A stretch of DNA of 64,000 bases from Seminavis robusta. Lineage: Eukaryota > Bacillariophyta > Bacillariophyceae > Naviculales > Naviculaceae. Positions within the stretch are counted from its first letter, which is position 1. The number at the start of each line of letters is the position of its first letter. A program made the position numbers and the translations under genes. The DNA is taken from positions 34,424-98,423 of the forward strand of contig CAICTM010000179.1 of the NCBI GenBank assembly GCA_903772945.1, in the 5' to 3' direction. The notes beneath the pieces were generated by a model. The model was not told where the DNA came from and made no database searches. It was given only the letters and a program-made list of their open reading frames with translations. Shown piece by piece: positions 35,501-47,457 of the stretch.

Positions 35501-38500
35501 CTTTCTGACCTGATTCCTGGGCCAGGCAACGCACAAAGCCGTCAAGTCCCGGTGAGCTCGTGGTGTCACCCAGCAGCCATAGGGTTTCATTTGGTGATCG
35601 CGCTTGGAGAGAATGCTGCAGCTCCACCAAGTCGCTTGGCTTCACAACGGGGCTAAATTCAATTGTTGAGACCTGTTTTTGCTCCACTTTGCGGAACAAA
35701 AGATACGAAAGTGAACCCCCGATCTCGTGAGACATTGCCAGCTCCAGCCCGACTTCACGTGCCGCTCGGATCCAGCCCTCTCTATCAAGATACATTCCAC
35801 AGACTCTCTCGTCGTCAAAGGTCCAAAAATCGCGAATGAACCCCCAGAGACCGAGCGAGAACCAAAAGTCGCCTGTCATTTCCTCAATGAGGAAAAAACC
35901 ACCTTTCTTCAAACCTTGGGCGATGTGCTTCAACGTGTGTCCAATGTTCCTCACAGTGTGAACTGCGTTGGAGGCCAAAATGAGATCGTACGAGGCATCT
36001 CCGGCAGGGGCCGGTTCGTTGGCGTCCCAGACCACGTATTTGCTCTTTGCTGAGTAGATTTGGAACTCTTTGGCCAAGTCGCCGAAATAGCCAGCTGAAA
36101 CATCAGAGATCTCATAGGAAACGGCGTATTTTGATAGATACGGCAGCGCTGTTGATGTCAGTGCGCCACTTCCAGCGCCAATTTCAATTGTTCGAAGAAC
36201 ACCGTTGCTGTTTTGCACCACAAGCTCGAGCATGTTCTCAAGAATCTCTGGGCGATTTTTGAAGACTCGGTCGTCTCGGTAACTGCTCGTATATTCCGGG
36301 TGTGACAAGATGAGTGGCATGGCATCGTGCACCAGCTCTTGCCATCTTTCGAAAAGATGACAGATGAGGCGGAGCATATGGGACCGAGGCTGCGATATAA
36401 ACTTCTCCAGAAGGGCTTGGGTTGGGGGGTCCATCTCAATTTGATCCGTACGAAGGAGTGCGCTCTCGATCTTGCGCAAGTGTGTCGCGTCTTTAAAGGC
36501 GCTCAAATCCTCTTGTCTCAAAATGCGATACAGCTGACTAAAGAGCATGTTTCGACACACAGCAACGTATTCTTGTGTCTCGTTATCAAACTCAGATTGA
36601 GCAATGAACGCTTTGAAGTCCACCTTGTGTAGGGCGACCTCATCTCTGGGGGGCGAGTAATTGGAATGGATTGCCACATCTTCGATTTCGACGACGGGGG
36701 TGCGTACTGACCCATTGGAGCTCTCAATCGATGCTGGAATGTTCTTGTGGTTTTCAGGCAGGCACCTCGGGTCGAAACGAAAGCTGCCAATTGAGCGGGG
36801 CACACCTATGGCTTCATTTGCTGACCCAACAAAAAGCTGTGAGTGGGGGAAAACAATGGGTGAGCACCATGCTGCCACCATACCGGTACTAGCGAATAAT
36901 CCAATGCTCTAGGACCCTTTGTTCTTTCGCAATAGCCCCGCGACGGACATGACGCTATCTTGCCAGCACTTACCAGTTGCAAGGTGGCGTCGAAAAAGGT
37001 TGGCCAGTTATGCGTGAAGTCCAATGCCGCATGCTTCCGATCCGCTGAGACTTGGGATATTCCACGAAACAGGTTTCCGTACTCAATTCCAGTTCTCACG
37101 AACAGCCTGTAAACATCGTCACGCTGCAAATTGCGATTGGTGTCGGCATCCATCCAGCTTAACGAAAAGCGTTGCTTGTCAAGTGATGCAGAATCCGTCG
37201 AAGCTATCTTCCCTTCCGCTACAAGCTGGACTCCTTCCGTCACAGTGAATGTATTCTGGAGCGAGTCAATTTTGACACTTAGCTTGATGGTGGATGTATT
37301 TCTGAAGATCGAGGCACGAACAAAGCGAATGTCCTTGAACTCAACGGGTAGTTTCAATGGGTCCTTCCGCTGCGCCTTCGCCAGAGTGAGCCAAACAAGA
37401 TGGAGGTAACCCACCCCAGGGAAGATTGGGTTGCTGTTCACAATGTGATCTTTGACAAAAGCATTTTCAGGATCATTGATGTCAATCGTCCAGTCCTCGA
37501 CATGATCGGTTGCAGTGCCCTTACCCCACTTGATCTCGGGCAGCTCCCATGTCTTGTGATGATCCCAATGCACAAGTTCTTTGAGATGTGCTGAGGGATT
37601 TTCAACGCCAGTCGACTTGCCTAAAAGAGCTTGCCAATCAAGCCCGCCTTTCCGACAGCCCAGCTCAGCTAGACCCCTCCAGAACTTTTCCGACGAGGGT
37701 ACATTTCTCTTCGCGAGCGAAATGTGTGGGCTTTCTGGTGCCCCTGCGTAGCATTGACTCCGCAAGAGCCCACAAGGCCCCAATTCGACGATAATAGCTC
37801 CAGTGGGCACTTGATCTAGGCAGCGAAAGAAATGAACCGGTTTGACGAGGTTGTCAATGAAGTACTCGATGTCGGCGTCGTCGGAGGGGCGCAAATGTAG
37901 ATATTGACGGGAGCTGCTTTGCCATTTCCCGCTACGTGCCTGGGGAGTCTGGATGATCTTCTTCAGATGTCGGGCAAACGCTGGCCTAGTCCTTTGAATC
38001 GACGAGTGATGAAAAGGGATGCCACCGCAATCTACGATAGCGCAGGGTATTCCAGCGTTTTTCACCTGTTCTGCAAACCGAGAGATTCTGGCTGCAGGGC
38101 CTGACACAGTGAAGCTCTGGGTACCGTTGTGGCAAGCGATTTCAATTCCTTCGAGGAGCAACGTCTCTAACGTTGCGCGATCAGTCTGTACGGCTGCCAT
38201 TGCACCAGGCTCAAGCTTAGCTTCAACCAACGCTTGCCCTCGAAAGAAAGCAATGTCTAGCGTTTGCTCCAAGCTGATTGCACCGTCGAGATAGGCACAG
38301 ACTAACTCCCCAAGGCTGTGTCCAAAGAACCCACTGGGTGTCACATTCAAAAGACGGAGTGCTTCGACCTGAGCCAGCTGAACCACAAGAACGGCGACGA
38401 AGATGTTGGTCGGACACCAGAGATCTTTGTCCAAAGAGTACAGGAGCCTGTCTAGATCAATCCCGTGTTGGCTCAAGTGAGCTGCGCAGCGTGATAGTAG

Positions 38501-40170
38501 CTCACGAGTAGCAGGGATTTTAGGCAGCGCCTGCCCCATGTTTGACCACTGCGAGCCAACTCCATTGCACACGAACCACACTGGCCGGGGCTCTGCACTG
38601 TTGTCAACGACTTGAACTCGCACGTTCTCCTCTCGGGTGCAGAAGATCATCCCGCGGTAAGGTTGCTTGCGAAGTGGTTGAGCATTGAGACGGGTCAAGA
38701 AAGTAGAAACGACAGGATCATGGCCGGCCGCCATAATCTCATCACCAAGCCGCTCTAGTCCTTCTTGGGTCCGAGAGCTGTATGGAAAGGCTAGCCATTC
38801 GGCTGTCTCAATCTTCTCGGCACTTTCTTTTGTTGGGTTTTCATGAATCATCTCGAGGACAACATGAGCATTGCTGCCACCGAACCCGAACGAGCTGATG
38901 CTTGCCAGCCCACTCTCAAACTGGGACAAGCTGTCGTTGATGCGAAAACGACCACTTCTCAGTCCAGATATCGATCCCTTGGGATTTTCAGCATGGAGGT
39001 TGGATGGAACCACTCCATGCTGCATGGAAAGCAGTACCTTTGCTATTCCCGCCAATCCAGACGCACCTTCAGCGTGCCCCATGTTTGATTTTACAGAACC
39101 CACGAGCAGCGGCGCTGTGCGTCCCTGCTCCTCAAATAGTACTTGTTCCATGGCTCCAAGTTCAACAGGATCACCTGCTTTGGTTCCAGTTCCGTGCGTT
39201 TCAGCGAAAGCGATGGAGTTGGGGTCGACCCCGTCCTTCCCATAGATTCGGCGTAGAAGCATTTGCTGAGACTCTTGGTTGGGATAGGTGATTCCTTGCT
39301 CGGTGAAACCGTCGCTGTTGCAACCAGAGGCGACAACCCGTGCATACTTCTTCACTGCCAGGTCTTCACGAGTCAGTAGAATGGCGACAATTCCCTCGGA
39401 ACGTGCGAATCCATCCGCGCCTTCGTTGAATGATTTACATTTGCCGTCAGGGGACAACATGTTGAGGCGGTTGAAACAGACAGTCCACAAGGGGTGAAAG
39501 ATGAAATTTGCGCTTGAAGATAGATGAAGGAAAACGCGATATGTGAGCGGCATGCTGGCATCAAAATGGTGTTCTAGTGCATGGGCGTGACACAAATTTC
39601 CTTGACTCACCCGCCCACAATGGCTCTCTCGCATTGACCGTTCTCAATCATTTGCACCGCCAAGTCAAAAGCCGTCAACGCAGACGAACAAGCAGTATCC
39701 ACGGCAAGGCTCGGGCCCTTCAAGTTGAAGTGGTGAGACACTCGGTTTGCAAACATCGACAGAGCACAGCCAGTGGCCTCATATCCAGAAACTGAATCGA
39801 GGGCATTCGCATTGTTGGCCATGACATCTGAGCCACAAGTGCCGACAAACACGCCAGTGTTGGAACCAGACAACTCGGCGGGATTGATGCCTGCATCCAG
39901 CATCGCTTCGTACGACACTTCCAGAAGCATTCGGACCTGTGGGTCCAACTTGCTCGCTTGTTTGGGATGAATGTCGAAAAAGCTGCTGTCGAATTTGTCG
40001 TAGTCGCAAAGCTTGCCGTATCGGGCAGGGACACCGAAATCACCCGGCGCCCAATTGCGTTGTTCCTCGGTGACCAAGTCTCCTCCTTGGAGAAGGTGTT
40101 GCCAAAACTCTTCCTTGTTCGCCGACTGAGGCAAGCGCAAGGACAGGCCGCCCACACAGATTTTGGTCAT
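32580..40170 (-). CDS. Type I iterative-type highly reducing polyketide synthase (KS-AT-DH-MT-ER-KR-ACP-TE)
   Basis: Three exons, 40170-39611, 39512-36974 and 36836-32580; introns 98 and 137 bp, frames kept; 2,451 aa. Domains in order (residue numbers approximate): KS with DTACSSA (Cys161), HGTGTKAGDP (~293) and SNMGHAEG; AT with GHSLGE (Ser ~584); DH with DHIVNSNPIFPG (His ~874) and DATLQ (Asp ~1027); C-methyltransferase with EIGAGSGALT (~1249); ER with GAGAVGQ (~1673); KR with TGGLGGVG (~1876) and YAYAN (~2021); ACP with GVDSLM (Ser ~2141, phosphopantetheine site); thioesterase with GFSFGG (Ser ~2272). It resembles animal fatty acid synthase and fungal reducing PKS. All catalytic motifs look intact, except that DH has Ser in place of the usual Gly of HX3GX4P. 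The product is unknown; a reduced, possibly methyl-branched chain released by hydrolysis is inferred. No signal peptide seen. Confidence 0.93.
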
Positions 40171-41212
40171 TGTCGTCGTTGTTGTTATTCTGTCTCTCAA
40201 ACTTTTTGTGAAGCGTCTTTGTTTTTGTGTTTGTGTCTCTCAAACTTTTGATCCAATCTTTCGTTTTCTGTTTGATGGTACGACTGTATCGGTAAGGGTC
40301 TAGCTAGGGGTGTGTACTGGTACAGTGTACCTGGCGGGTGGGACCGGTAGCGCGATGTCACGAACCCCTTTTCCTGCTTAGTGGAAAAATGGAAACCATT
40401 GAGAAAACACTCGACTTCCGCGCACCTCCTGCTGCCGATACAGTACCTTGTGGCAATAGTCTATTTTAAAATTAATAGTTAACTGTATTGAATAATTCGG
40501 GGACCTGTGTTTCTACTTTTTACTACGATCGGTTACTCGTACCGGTATGCATAGACATATATATTATACTACTAGTAATAAAGTATCTGTCGCTATAATT
40601 TTTTAAAAAGTGCTTTGTAAATTTACTGGAACGGCGATGATAGATTGACTCTAGCTATGATACCAGTATTAATAGTACTCCTACACTTGTTTACTTTTGC
40701 TTCGCAAATTGGAAGGGTATGTACCAGGGACCAATGCTGCCTGGGTAGGATACCGGCGCAGGATACACGAAAGGCCTGCTGGTACCATACACATCATGGA
40801 CTGGTATGATTTGTTTAGCACCCACAAGCGGCACTCCCCTAGAGCAGCTCTGCACGACTACTGGTACCTGGTAGTAGAGTAGAATAGTAGGTTAGGGTGG
40901 TGGAGAGACTCGACTCGGCAATTTACTGAATCTCATGAGCCGACCGTCTCCGCAACCCAAGAATCAGTGGTCTCCCCGACTTGTGATCTTATGGGGAAGG
41001 AGTCCGATACAAGAGTACGTTCCTTGCCGGATTGTGGTTGCAGAGAGCAATTTCGGTGCTTGGCTGTGATTTTAATAAAAGAGGGGATTGCACGCACTTT
41101 GTTGCAAAATTGCATGATACTAGAGACTAGTCTAATTAATTGGAGGATTGATTCTCAGGAATAGGCTGGGATTGCTGCACGCAAAAACGAGAACATCTAA
41201 ATCCACCAGATC
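40171..41212. other. Intergenic region upstream of the PKS
   Basis: About 1 kb, AT-rich around 40450-40620. No gene supported. Contains one TACCGGTA palindrome at 40540-40547. Presumed PKS promoter. Confidence 0.5.
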
Positions 41213-41770
41213 CTAAGAAGTCGCTTCAGCTTCGAATTTTAATCCCCACTTCTCACAGACGCGACGGATCGCTGAGAGCGGAATACGTACTGCTTCGGCT
41301 GGGTCTCTGCGACCAAGATCTCTCCCGCTGATTTCAATTACCGTTGTTGCTTCATCGGTGCCAAGACGGTAATGCCTGCACCTTTTTGTCTTCTTGTCCA
41401 CTAGAAGGGGAATGTCTGCCCGAGCAAGTATAGGATTTTCTTCTTCGCTGCACTTGTTGACAATCTGTAAAAACTTCTGGAGAACATACTTGTGAAATAC
41501 AGTAGGCATCGCCCAGATCGTTTTTCCTTCTTCGTTAACAACAATAACCTTGTCCGAATCCTCCAAGGAATGCTCCTTGAGATCTTCAAATAGCTCGGCT
41601 TCTGCGCTCACCAAATTGCTAGACGGGTAAGTCTTGCGCTTGATTTCCTCTGGCAAACCCTCTTGCTGCTCCTCCAGTGTTGGACTTGACCCTGGCTGAG
41701 GCTGATCCGATCCTGCTGAAAACGTGCTGGTGTGGTAGCTCTCCGACGTGAAAGCCGTGTTGTCGCTCAT
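41213..41770 (-). CDS. Small hypothetical protein
   Basis: Single exon of 185 aa from ATG 41770. Residues 1-55 are Ser/Thr/Gln/Glu-rich and look disordered. From ~60 the sequence appears folded, with mixed helix and strand (WAMPTVFHKYVLQKFLQIV, then TVIEISGRDLGRRDP) ending in a helix near the C-terminus. No family recognised and no targeting signal. The start-codon context is duplicated immediately upstream (see the repeat at 41763-41795), which creates a short upstream frame. Confidence 0.6.
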   Translation of the reverse strand: MSDNTAFTSESYHTSTFSAGSDQPQPGSSPTLEEQQEGLPEEIKRKTYPSSNLVSAEAELFEDLKEHSLEDSDKVIVVNEEGKTIWAMPTVFHKYVLQKFLQIVNKCSEEENPILARADIPLLVDKKTKRCRHYRLGTDEATTVIEISGRDLGRRDPAEAVRIPLSAIRRVCEKWGLKFEAEATS

Positions 41771-41795
41771 TGTGGTGAGTCGCTCATTGTGGTGA
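41763..41795. repeat. Tandem 17-bp duplication containing the start codon of the 41213-41770 gene
   Basis: TCGCTCATTGTGGTGA occurs at 41763-41778 and again at 41780-41795. On the minus strand both copies contain the ATG and its context (CACAATGAGCGAC). Confidence 0.95.
41767..41787 (-). promoter_or_regulatory. Upstream ORF created by the start-site duplication
   Basis: The outer ATG (41787) reads six codons (MSDSPQ) and ends at TGA 41769-41767. That stop overlaps the main ATG (41770-41768) in an ATGA arrangement, so a ribosome using the outer ATG would terminate on the real start. Such a layout could lower or couple translation of the main frame, if the transcript begins upstream of 41787. 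Confidence 0.55.
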
Positions 41796-41796
41796 A

Positions 41797-41811
41797 CCCC
41801 CCCCCCCCCCC
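41797..41811. repeat. Poly-C run of 15
   Basis: Homopolymer immediately beside the duplicated start context, likely in the 5' UTR or promoter of the 41213-41770 gene (poly-G on the coding strand). Confidence 0.95.
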
Positions 41812-42548
41812 GCCCTGAATTCTGCTTCCCTTCCCGCTGTAGTGTTGTTTTGCCAATCGTTGAGGACTTGCTGCAGAAAAAGCTCGTTATCTTCTCTGTT
41901 GTTGTTATGATCTTTGTTTGTTGCTGCTGCTACAGTATGACAGCTGTGGATATGGCCTTTGCGCATTCATTCCCCCGACCGAACCGTTCCACATTGACGT
42001 GGAAGCGAGGGAGGGCCACCGACTGATAAACATGATCCAAGCCAAAGGTATCCTCCTCTTTTGTCATTATTTCGATACTTCTATCTTTACTCTATCAAGA
42101 TTTTATCTCCTCTTCTATAGCGGCTACTCCTCCCGCTACGGTATACTATACTAGTCTACTCCACCATGACATACCAAAAGTAATGCTGAGGCGAGTGCCA
42201 TGGCCTCAAGGATCGAGAACGGCCTTTTCATATATAAGCCTGCAAGCTGTCTATATACCAGTACCAGTAGCAAAACTTCCATTCTTCGTGGAGACGACCT
42301 AAAAAAACAGGCGCTTCCGTCCCAAAGGCCATGGGGTAGGGTACGAAGAACAACTCATCAACTCCCTTTCCGTGAGGTGAGCGAAGTACCGGTAGCATAG
42401 CATCCTAGAATCCAGGACAGCAGAACCCCATGGGCCCATGTTTGTCCATCGCACTGAAGAATAGAATAGTTACATAGCTGATATTACCCAAAGGTCCAAG
42501 GTACTAGTATCAGTGTTAGTCCATGCCGAGCTGGCTAGCTAGCTAGAG
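41812..42548. other. Divergent intergenic region
   Basis: About 740 bp between the small hypothetical gene and the ATPase gene. One TACCGGTA at 42387-42394 and a CTAGCTAGCTAG run just before the ATPase start. No gene seen. Confidence 0.5.
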
Positions 42549-45500
42549 ATGAACAGCAGCAACAACCACCCTCCCGTTTCTTCCGACTTGTCGTCGTCGG
42601 ACCGACATGGCCTGTCGAACAGCGGAACTAGTACATCGACCAGCACTCGGTCGTCGAGACGATTGTTGGCGAAGGATTTGCGTGGCTCGGAAGTGCAAGT
42701 GTATCGGTCCAATTCGGCCGCGGGCATCAATCCATTGGATTTCACCATTGACAAGTTACGCTTCTCCTCGTTGGGACGCCTCTATGGTCGGGAAGAGGAA
42801 GTAGCCGAACTCAAAGCGGTAATCGCTGAACAGATGGAACGACTAGCCAAGTTTGAAGAGCAGCAGAAAAAACTGTTGGAGAAAGAACTGCAAGAATCAT
42901 TACTCGACAAAAATCCCAGCAACAAGGCAAAGCATGATGATGACAATAATTCAGCCGGCAATAATAAGGATTCCAATAGCGAACAACAACAACCAGGCAA
43001 TCTTAGTGCCATTCAAGAGAGCGAAGAAATGATGACTGGCTCGTCTGATGATAAAGATGATTCCAAGCCACACAAAAGTCTCGTTTGTGTCAGTGGCTCT
43101 GCAGGAAGTGGCAAATCGGTCCTTGCCATGAAAACCCTCTCCATGGTGCGAGGACACCGCGGTTTTTTCCTTTCTGGAAAGTTTCATTGGGGAGACACAA
43201 CCAGACCGTTGGAGGCTATTGCCAATGCCTTTGACTCTCTCTGCGATGATCTTGCTCTCTACAAAAGCCAACAAACCACGCCAGAAACGGGGTGCAACCG
43301 ATGGCTCTTCTCCTTTTCGGAGTTTAAGAAACAGCTCACAGAGACGTTTGATGCCGAAGAGCTGGAGTTGCTCCATAGGATCATTCCCCATTTGAGATCT
43401 GTAGTGGAAGTGGCGGATCCCATCATCACCGAGCCAATAATACACGAGGGGAGAGGGGTGTCAGACACGGATTATGTGGGATCTGAGCTACGCCTCAGGA
43501 TTACCTTGAAACGCTTTGTCAAACTGTTTTGTTCTTTGGGTCCTCTCGTTATTGTTCTGGATGACTGTCAGGTAGGTTTAGATATATTTTGGTCCCTTTT
43601 TGATTTCGTCCACTGCATCCAAGTCAGCTGCCGTCTGACCCTCAAGAGTGTTCCAGTGGATCGATCGACCTTCTTTGGAGCTCTTGGAATCGCTCATCAG
43701 GGACCACGAGATTGCCCCCATCACTGTCATTGCCAACTACCGCGACAATGAAGTAGACGATCAACACATTTTCCAAAAGGCTGTCAAGGGCTTGGAAAGT
43801 GACGAAGGGTTGTCATTATCGGTTCATAGGATGCAAGCCAAACCCCTGGAAGTGGATGACATTTGCGCCTTGTTGGAGGATTTGATCGATGCGGCACCAG
43901 ACGATACAAGACCATTGGCACAGTGCATCAAGAGCAAGACGGACGGAAATGCTCTCTATGTGCGCGAGTTTTTGCTGTCTCTGCATCGAGATGAATTACT
44001 GACGTTTGAGTTTCGTGCCATGCGATGGTAAGGTTCAGAAAGCTACCGGGCAAGTTGGATTTTGTAGACATGTTGCTGTTGTGACTCACTCCTTTTGTCC
44101 TCCAGGGAATGGGACGTGGAGAATATCAAAGTGTCTGCTCGAGTCACCGACAACGTTGTGAACTTGATCAATTACAAAATCAAAGAGCTTCCAGCACTCT
44201 TTTCTCGATTGTTGCCGCAGATAGCATGCTTGGGATGTCGGTTTCCCATCCCCGCGTTTGACGCTGTGGTGAACAATTGCGTGTCGGAACTCGAGGCCGA
44301 GGTGGCAGAGAGTTACTTGAGGTCCATTTGTCGCCACCAAGAAAACGAGGATAGTGGACACATGGACGCAAGTGCAGCGGAAACGACTACATCGACAAGT
44401 GAGACAATCCTTCTAGTATGTGAGAAAATTGGTTTGGTTTCGAGTTGTGGACTACAAAGTCGGTACTATCAATGGGAACACGACAACATACAGCAAGCTG
44501 CTCTTTGTTTCGTACCCGAGGAAGAATCCCTCGCATTCCAATTTGAAGTTGGAAAGTTACTTTTCAACAGCTTGAAGGAAGAGCACTTGATGGAAGTTCT
44601 CTTCGTGGTAACGAGCCTGTTGAACTCCGACCAAGAAGCTCTCACGAAGGAGGATGACAGTTTACGCATTCAAATCGCAGAATTGAACTGTCGATTCTGT
44701 GTCGCAGCCTTCTATGCATCAGCTTTTGAGTCTGCAGCTGTGTATTCAAGGAAAGGTATCGAGCTTCTGCCTGTGGACAAGTTTGACAAACACTACGACC
44801 TCGCTCTCGATTTGTACGAAATAGCAGCAGAGGCTCATTTCAGCACAGGGGACTACACCAACGCAATGCTCTTCGCCGACGAAGTTGTCGAGCTCCCGCT
44901 TATCCCGCTTCTTCACAAGCGACGCGTCTACAAAGCAAAACTCCTGTCACTTGGGGGGCTCGGGCGTGTGGCTGAAGCAAAAGATCTGTGTGTTCAGGTG
45001 CTGCAAATGCTCGGGTGCAGATTTCCCCGAAAAATGAAATCCATACATATCCTTGCCGGCGTGATCAAGTTGCAGAGTACGGTTGAGAGTATGGCCAAGA
45101 AGATCGATAATGCGAAGAGGCTAGAGGACGAACAGAAAGTATGGGTACACGACCTGTTGGACAGGTTGGTGACGTACAGCTTTCAAGCTGGGGACACTGA
45201 TTTGCTTTCCCTGACAATGCTCAAGGGGCTCAGCCTGACTGCCAAGTGGGGTATCTCGGATAAGAGTGGTCCGCTACTTGCATCTGGGGGGTTGCTCCTG
45301 GCGATTTTGGGTAATTTTGCCGGTGCTAAAAAGCTTGCGGACTTGGCCATGAAGCATGCCAACAATGGCACTGACGCCAGAACACGTCTGGTCGCGTACC
45401 GTCACGTATTGCATTACCAGGTCGCTCTTCCCGCATGCAAAAAGGCCCTAATGGATGGGTACCGTTCTGGTTTGCGGCAAGGAGATATTGAGTCAGCGCT

Positions 45501-46665
45501 GTGGAATATTTACGGGCACTGCGATGACCAGTTTACAACTGGGGCCAAGCTGTCAATTGTCATCAAGGTACGTTACATGTAGCAAGCCAACTCCAACACC
45601 CCACCTTTTGTGACGGATCCTGAAAGGCTTGTGTTTTGCCTGCAATGGTACCGGTAGGACTTTGAGATGTACACTAGGCAAGCTCTACAATACAATCACG
45701 TGATGACCGGTCGATGCTTCAAGATCGCATGGCAGTTCTGTGTCAACCTGCGTCAACACGGTATTGCACGAGAGATGCTCACCGGCGAGATCATGGACGA
45801 AAAAGAGATGATCGCGGAAATAGAAAGGGACAAGAGTGACGGCCAAACTTTAATCAATCTCATGCGATGGAAAATCCATGGGTGCTTCTGGTAAGCAAGC
45901 ACATGAGGCTCTTGTTGGAGCCGATTCTTCTGTTGTGCTGTCGGCAAGCCTTATCAATTCACCCACTTCTGTCTTTCAGGTTCAGGGACTACGAAGAAGC
46001 AGGCAAGTTTGTTGGTCGAGCTTGGTTTCAAAATCTGCAAAGCGAAGCGTGTCCTCACACTTGAACTTGTGCTCACAGTTCGAATAATTCAAGAGATGAA
46101 CTTCCACAAGAAGGCTTTCGAAGACGCACTCCCCGGACTCGGCTGCACAGCGAGCTTGTACCTGCATTGCGCCCTGTCTTGTATCTCAATAGCACGAACC
46201 AACAAAAGTGAAAGGCAGCACTTGTTGAAAATGAGCAAGTTCTTCCTGTCCCGCTTGAAGGAATGGAACAAGAAAGGCAATCCCAACACGCTGCATTACC
46301 AGCCTCTGGTTGAAGCAGAATTGCTGACGTTCAAAGCCGATGATGGTGAAGCCAAGCGAAAGTTCGACAGCTCGATTCACATGGCTGGACGACTAGGCCT
46401 CGTTCAAGACCAAGCCATAGCTCATGAAAGACTTGGCGATCATTGTCTGAGACTTGGGTACCAGAACGATGCAAGATATCATTTTGACTCTGCGTTGGAG
46501 CTCTTTAAGTACTGGGGAGCTGACGCAAGGGCAGATCTCCTTGCCAGTGATGTATCTGATGCGGCTCCAGCGAAGGAAGTCGTGGCGAAGCAAGATTTGC
46601 ATGACGATGCCAGTGCCCTCACCACTGAAATGAGTGGTGCGTACCAGTTCTTCACCAACAGGTAA
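42549..46665 (+). CDS. Large STAND/AAA-type ATPase with helical (TPR-like) repeats, COG3899-like
   Basis: Exons 42549-43571, 43657-44027, 44106-45567, 45658-45890, 45980-46014 and 46079-46665 give ~1,236 aa. The N-terminus is Ser-rich; the ATPase module starts near 75 (FSSLGRLYGREEEVAELK). An acidic disordered insert precedes Walker A GSAGSGKSVL (~185); Walker B is PLVIVLDDCQ at the exon-1 end. Downstream helical pairs include ALDLYEIAAEAHFSTGDYTNA and FRDYEEAGKFV, ending NPNTLHYQPLVEAE and AIAHERLGDHCLRLGY, which recall 'predicted ATPase' proteins abundant in diatoms. These are signal-transduction NTPases, sometimes fused to cyclases or kinases; no such output domain is seen here. The intron 46015-46078 has a weak GTCGAG donor but restores the frame. 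A further GT at 46662 could splice to 46738, changing only the last residues. Confidence 0.75.
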
Positions 46666-46815
46666 ACTTACTTAGTTGAGTTACTCTTGCTAAAATTGTA
46701 TGATCATCTCTTCTATCGTGATTTGTTGCCTCGTCAGGTTTTAGTAAGAAACTCAGTTGGCCGCAGGCAACAGGAGATTCCAGCGACTGCAAGAGCTAAG
46801 CTTTAGTCTATGACT

Positions 46816-46950
46816 TATAAGTTAATTCAACTGTAGTTCCTGTCATTGCCCTTCATTGAGTATTAGTGCTCTAGCTAGTCAGCCACGGGAGCTGGAGAAT
46901 GCCGAATGCCAGTGGGATCATCCGGCTGGTTCGTGATGTCCCGAGACGTT
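46816..46950 (-). pseudogene. Duplicated fragment of the P450 3' end
   Basis: About 130 bp closely matching 49338-49460. Read on the minus strand it gives a broken version of the last ~25 codons of the P450 gene (including NQPDDPT and a PVAD-stop end) plus the 3' flank, which extends into the last two codons of the neighbouring P-loop gene. Upstream P450 sequence does not continue beyond ~46950, so it is a relic, not a gene. Confidence 0.8.
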
Positions 46951-47079
46951 TCACGATACGGCCGCTCACAGTATCAGGGATGACAGCAGAGGAACACAGG
47001 GCACCAAAATGGCCATTCACTCAGGCCAGTTTCTTCCACAAAGAAGAGAAATCCAAAGAATGTACTTTGGGTGCTTTTG

Positions 47080-47442
47080 GGATGATATTACCATAAAGGT
47101 GACTGGATCCAAACAGTCCTTTTCCTCTTTTTGTCCTTCCTGCCAAATGGTCATGGTAGACGTCGAGCGGAGATCCTCCAGGAAGAATCGCTGGATGTAT
47201 TGTTCAGCAAGGTTCTCTGAAGGGGTCCAATCAGCAGGGACCTAATCGAGACAGATGTGCGAGGTGTTTGCCTTCAATACTTCCTCCATCTTCTCTTTGC
47301 CCACAACAGCATACAGTTTCTGAAAAACTTCTGGCTTCTTTTCTCCAGTTGCAGGGTCCATGAAGAGGCCGCTCAAGTACACCTCATTACTAATACTGAT
47401 CTCCAACTTCGCACGGTGAACCTGTTTTGGATCAGCCAGCAT
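47080..47442 (-). pseudogene. Possible broken gene or gene fragment
   Basis: A 66-codon frame from ATG 47442 (MLADPKQVHRAKLEISISNE, later TGEKKPEVFQKLYAVVG) ends at TAG 47242. The same frame continues beyond the stop with protein-like sequence (VPADWTPSENLAEQYIQRFF) to about 47090. Its composition looks coding, but I recognise no family. It may be a small gene cut by a stop, or a 3' remnant of something lost in the rearrangements here. Confidence 0.3.
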
Positions 47443-47457
47443 GAGCTCGAATCGAAG

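Noticed and set aside
47204-47246. A ~39-nt intron bridging the TAG at 47242
   Set aside because: Too short for this genome's introns and lacking a proper donor context. A stop or pseudogene is simpler.
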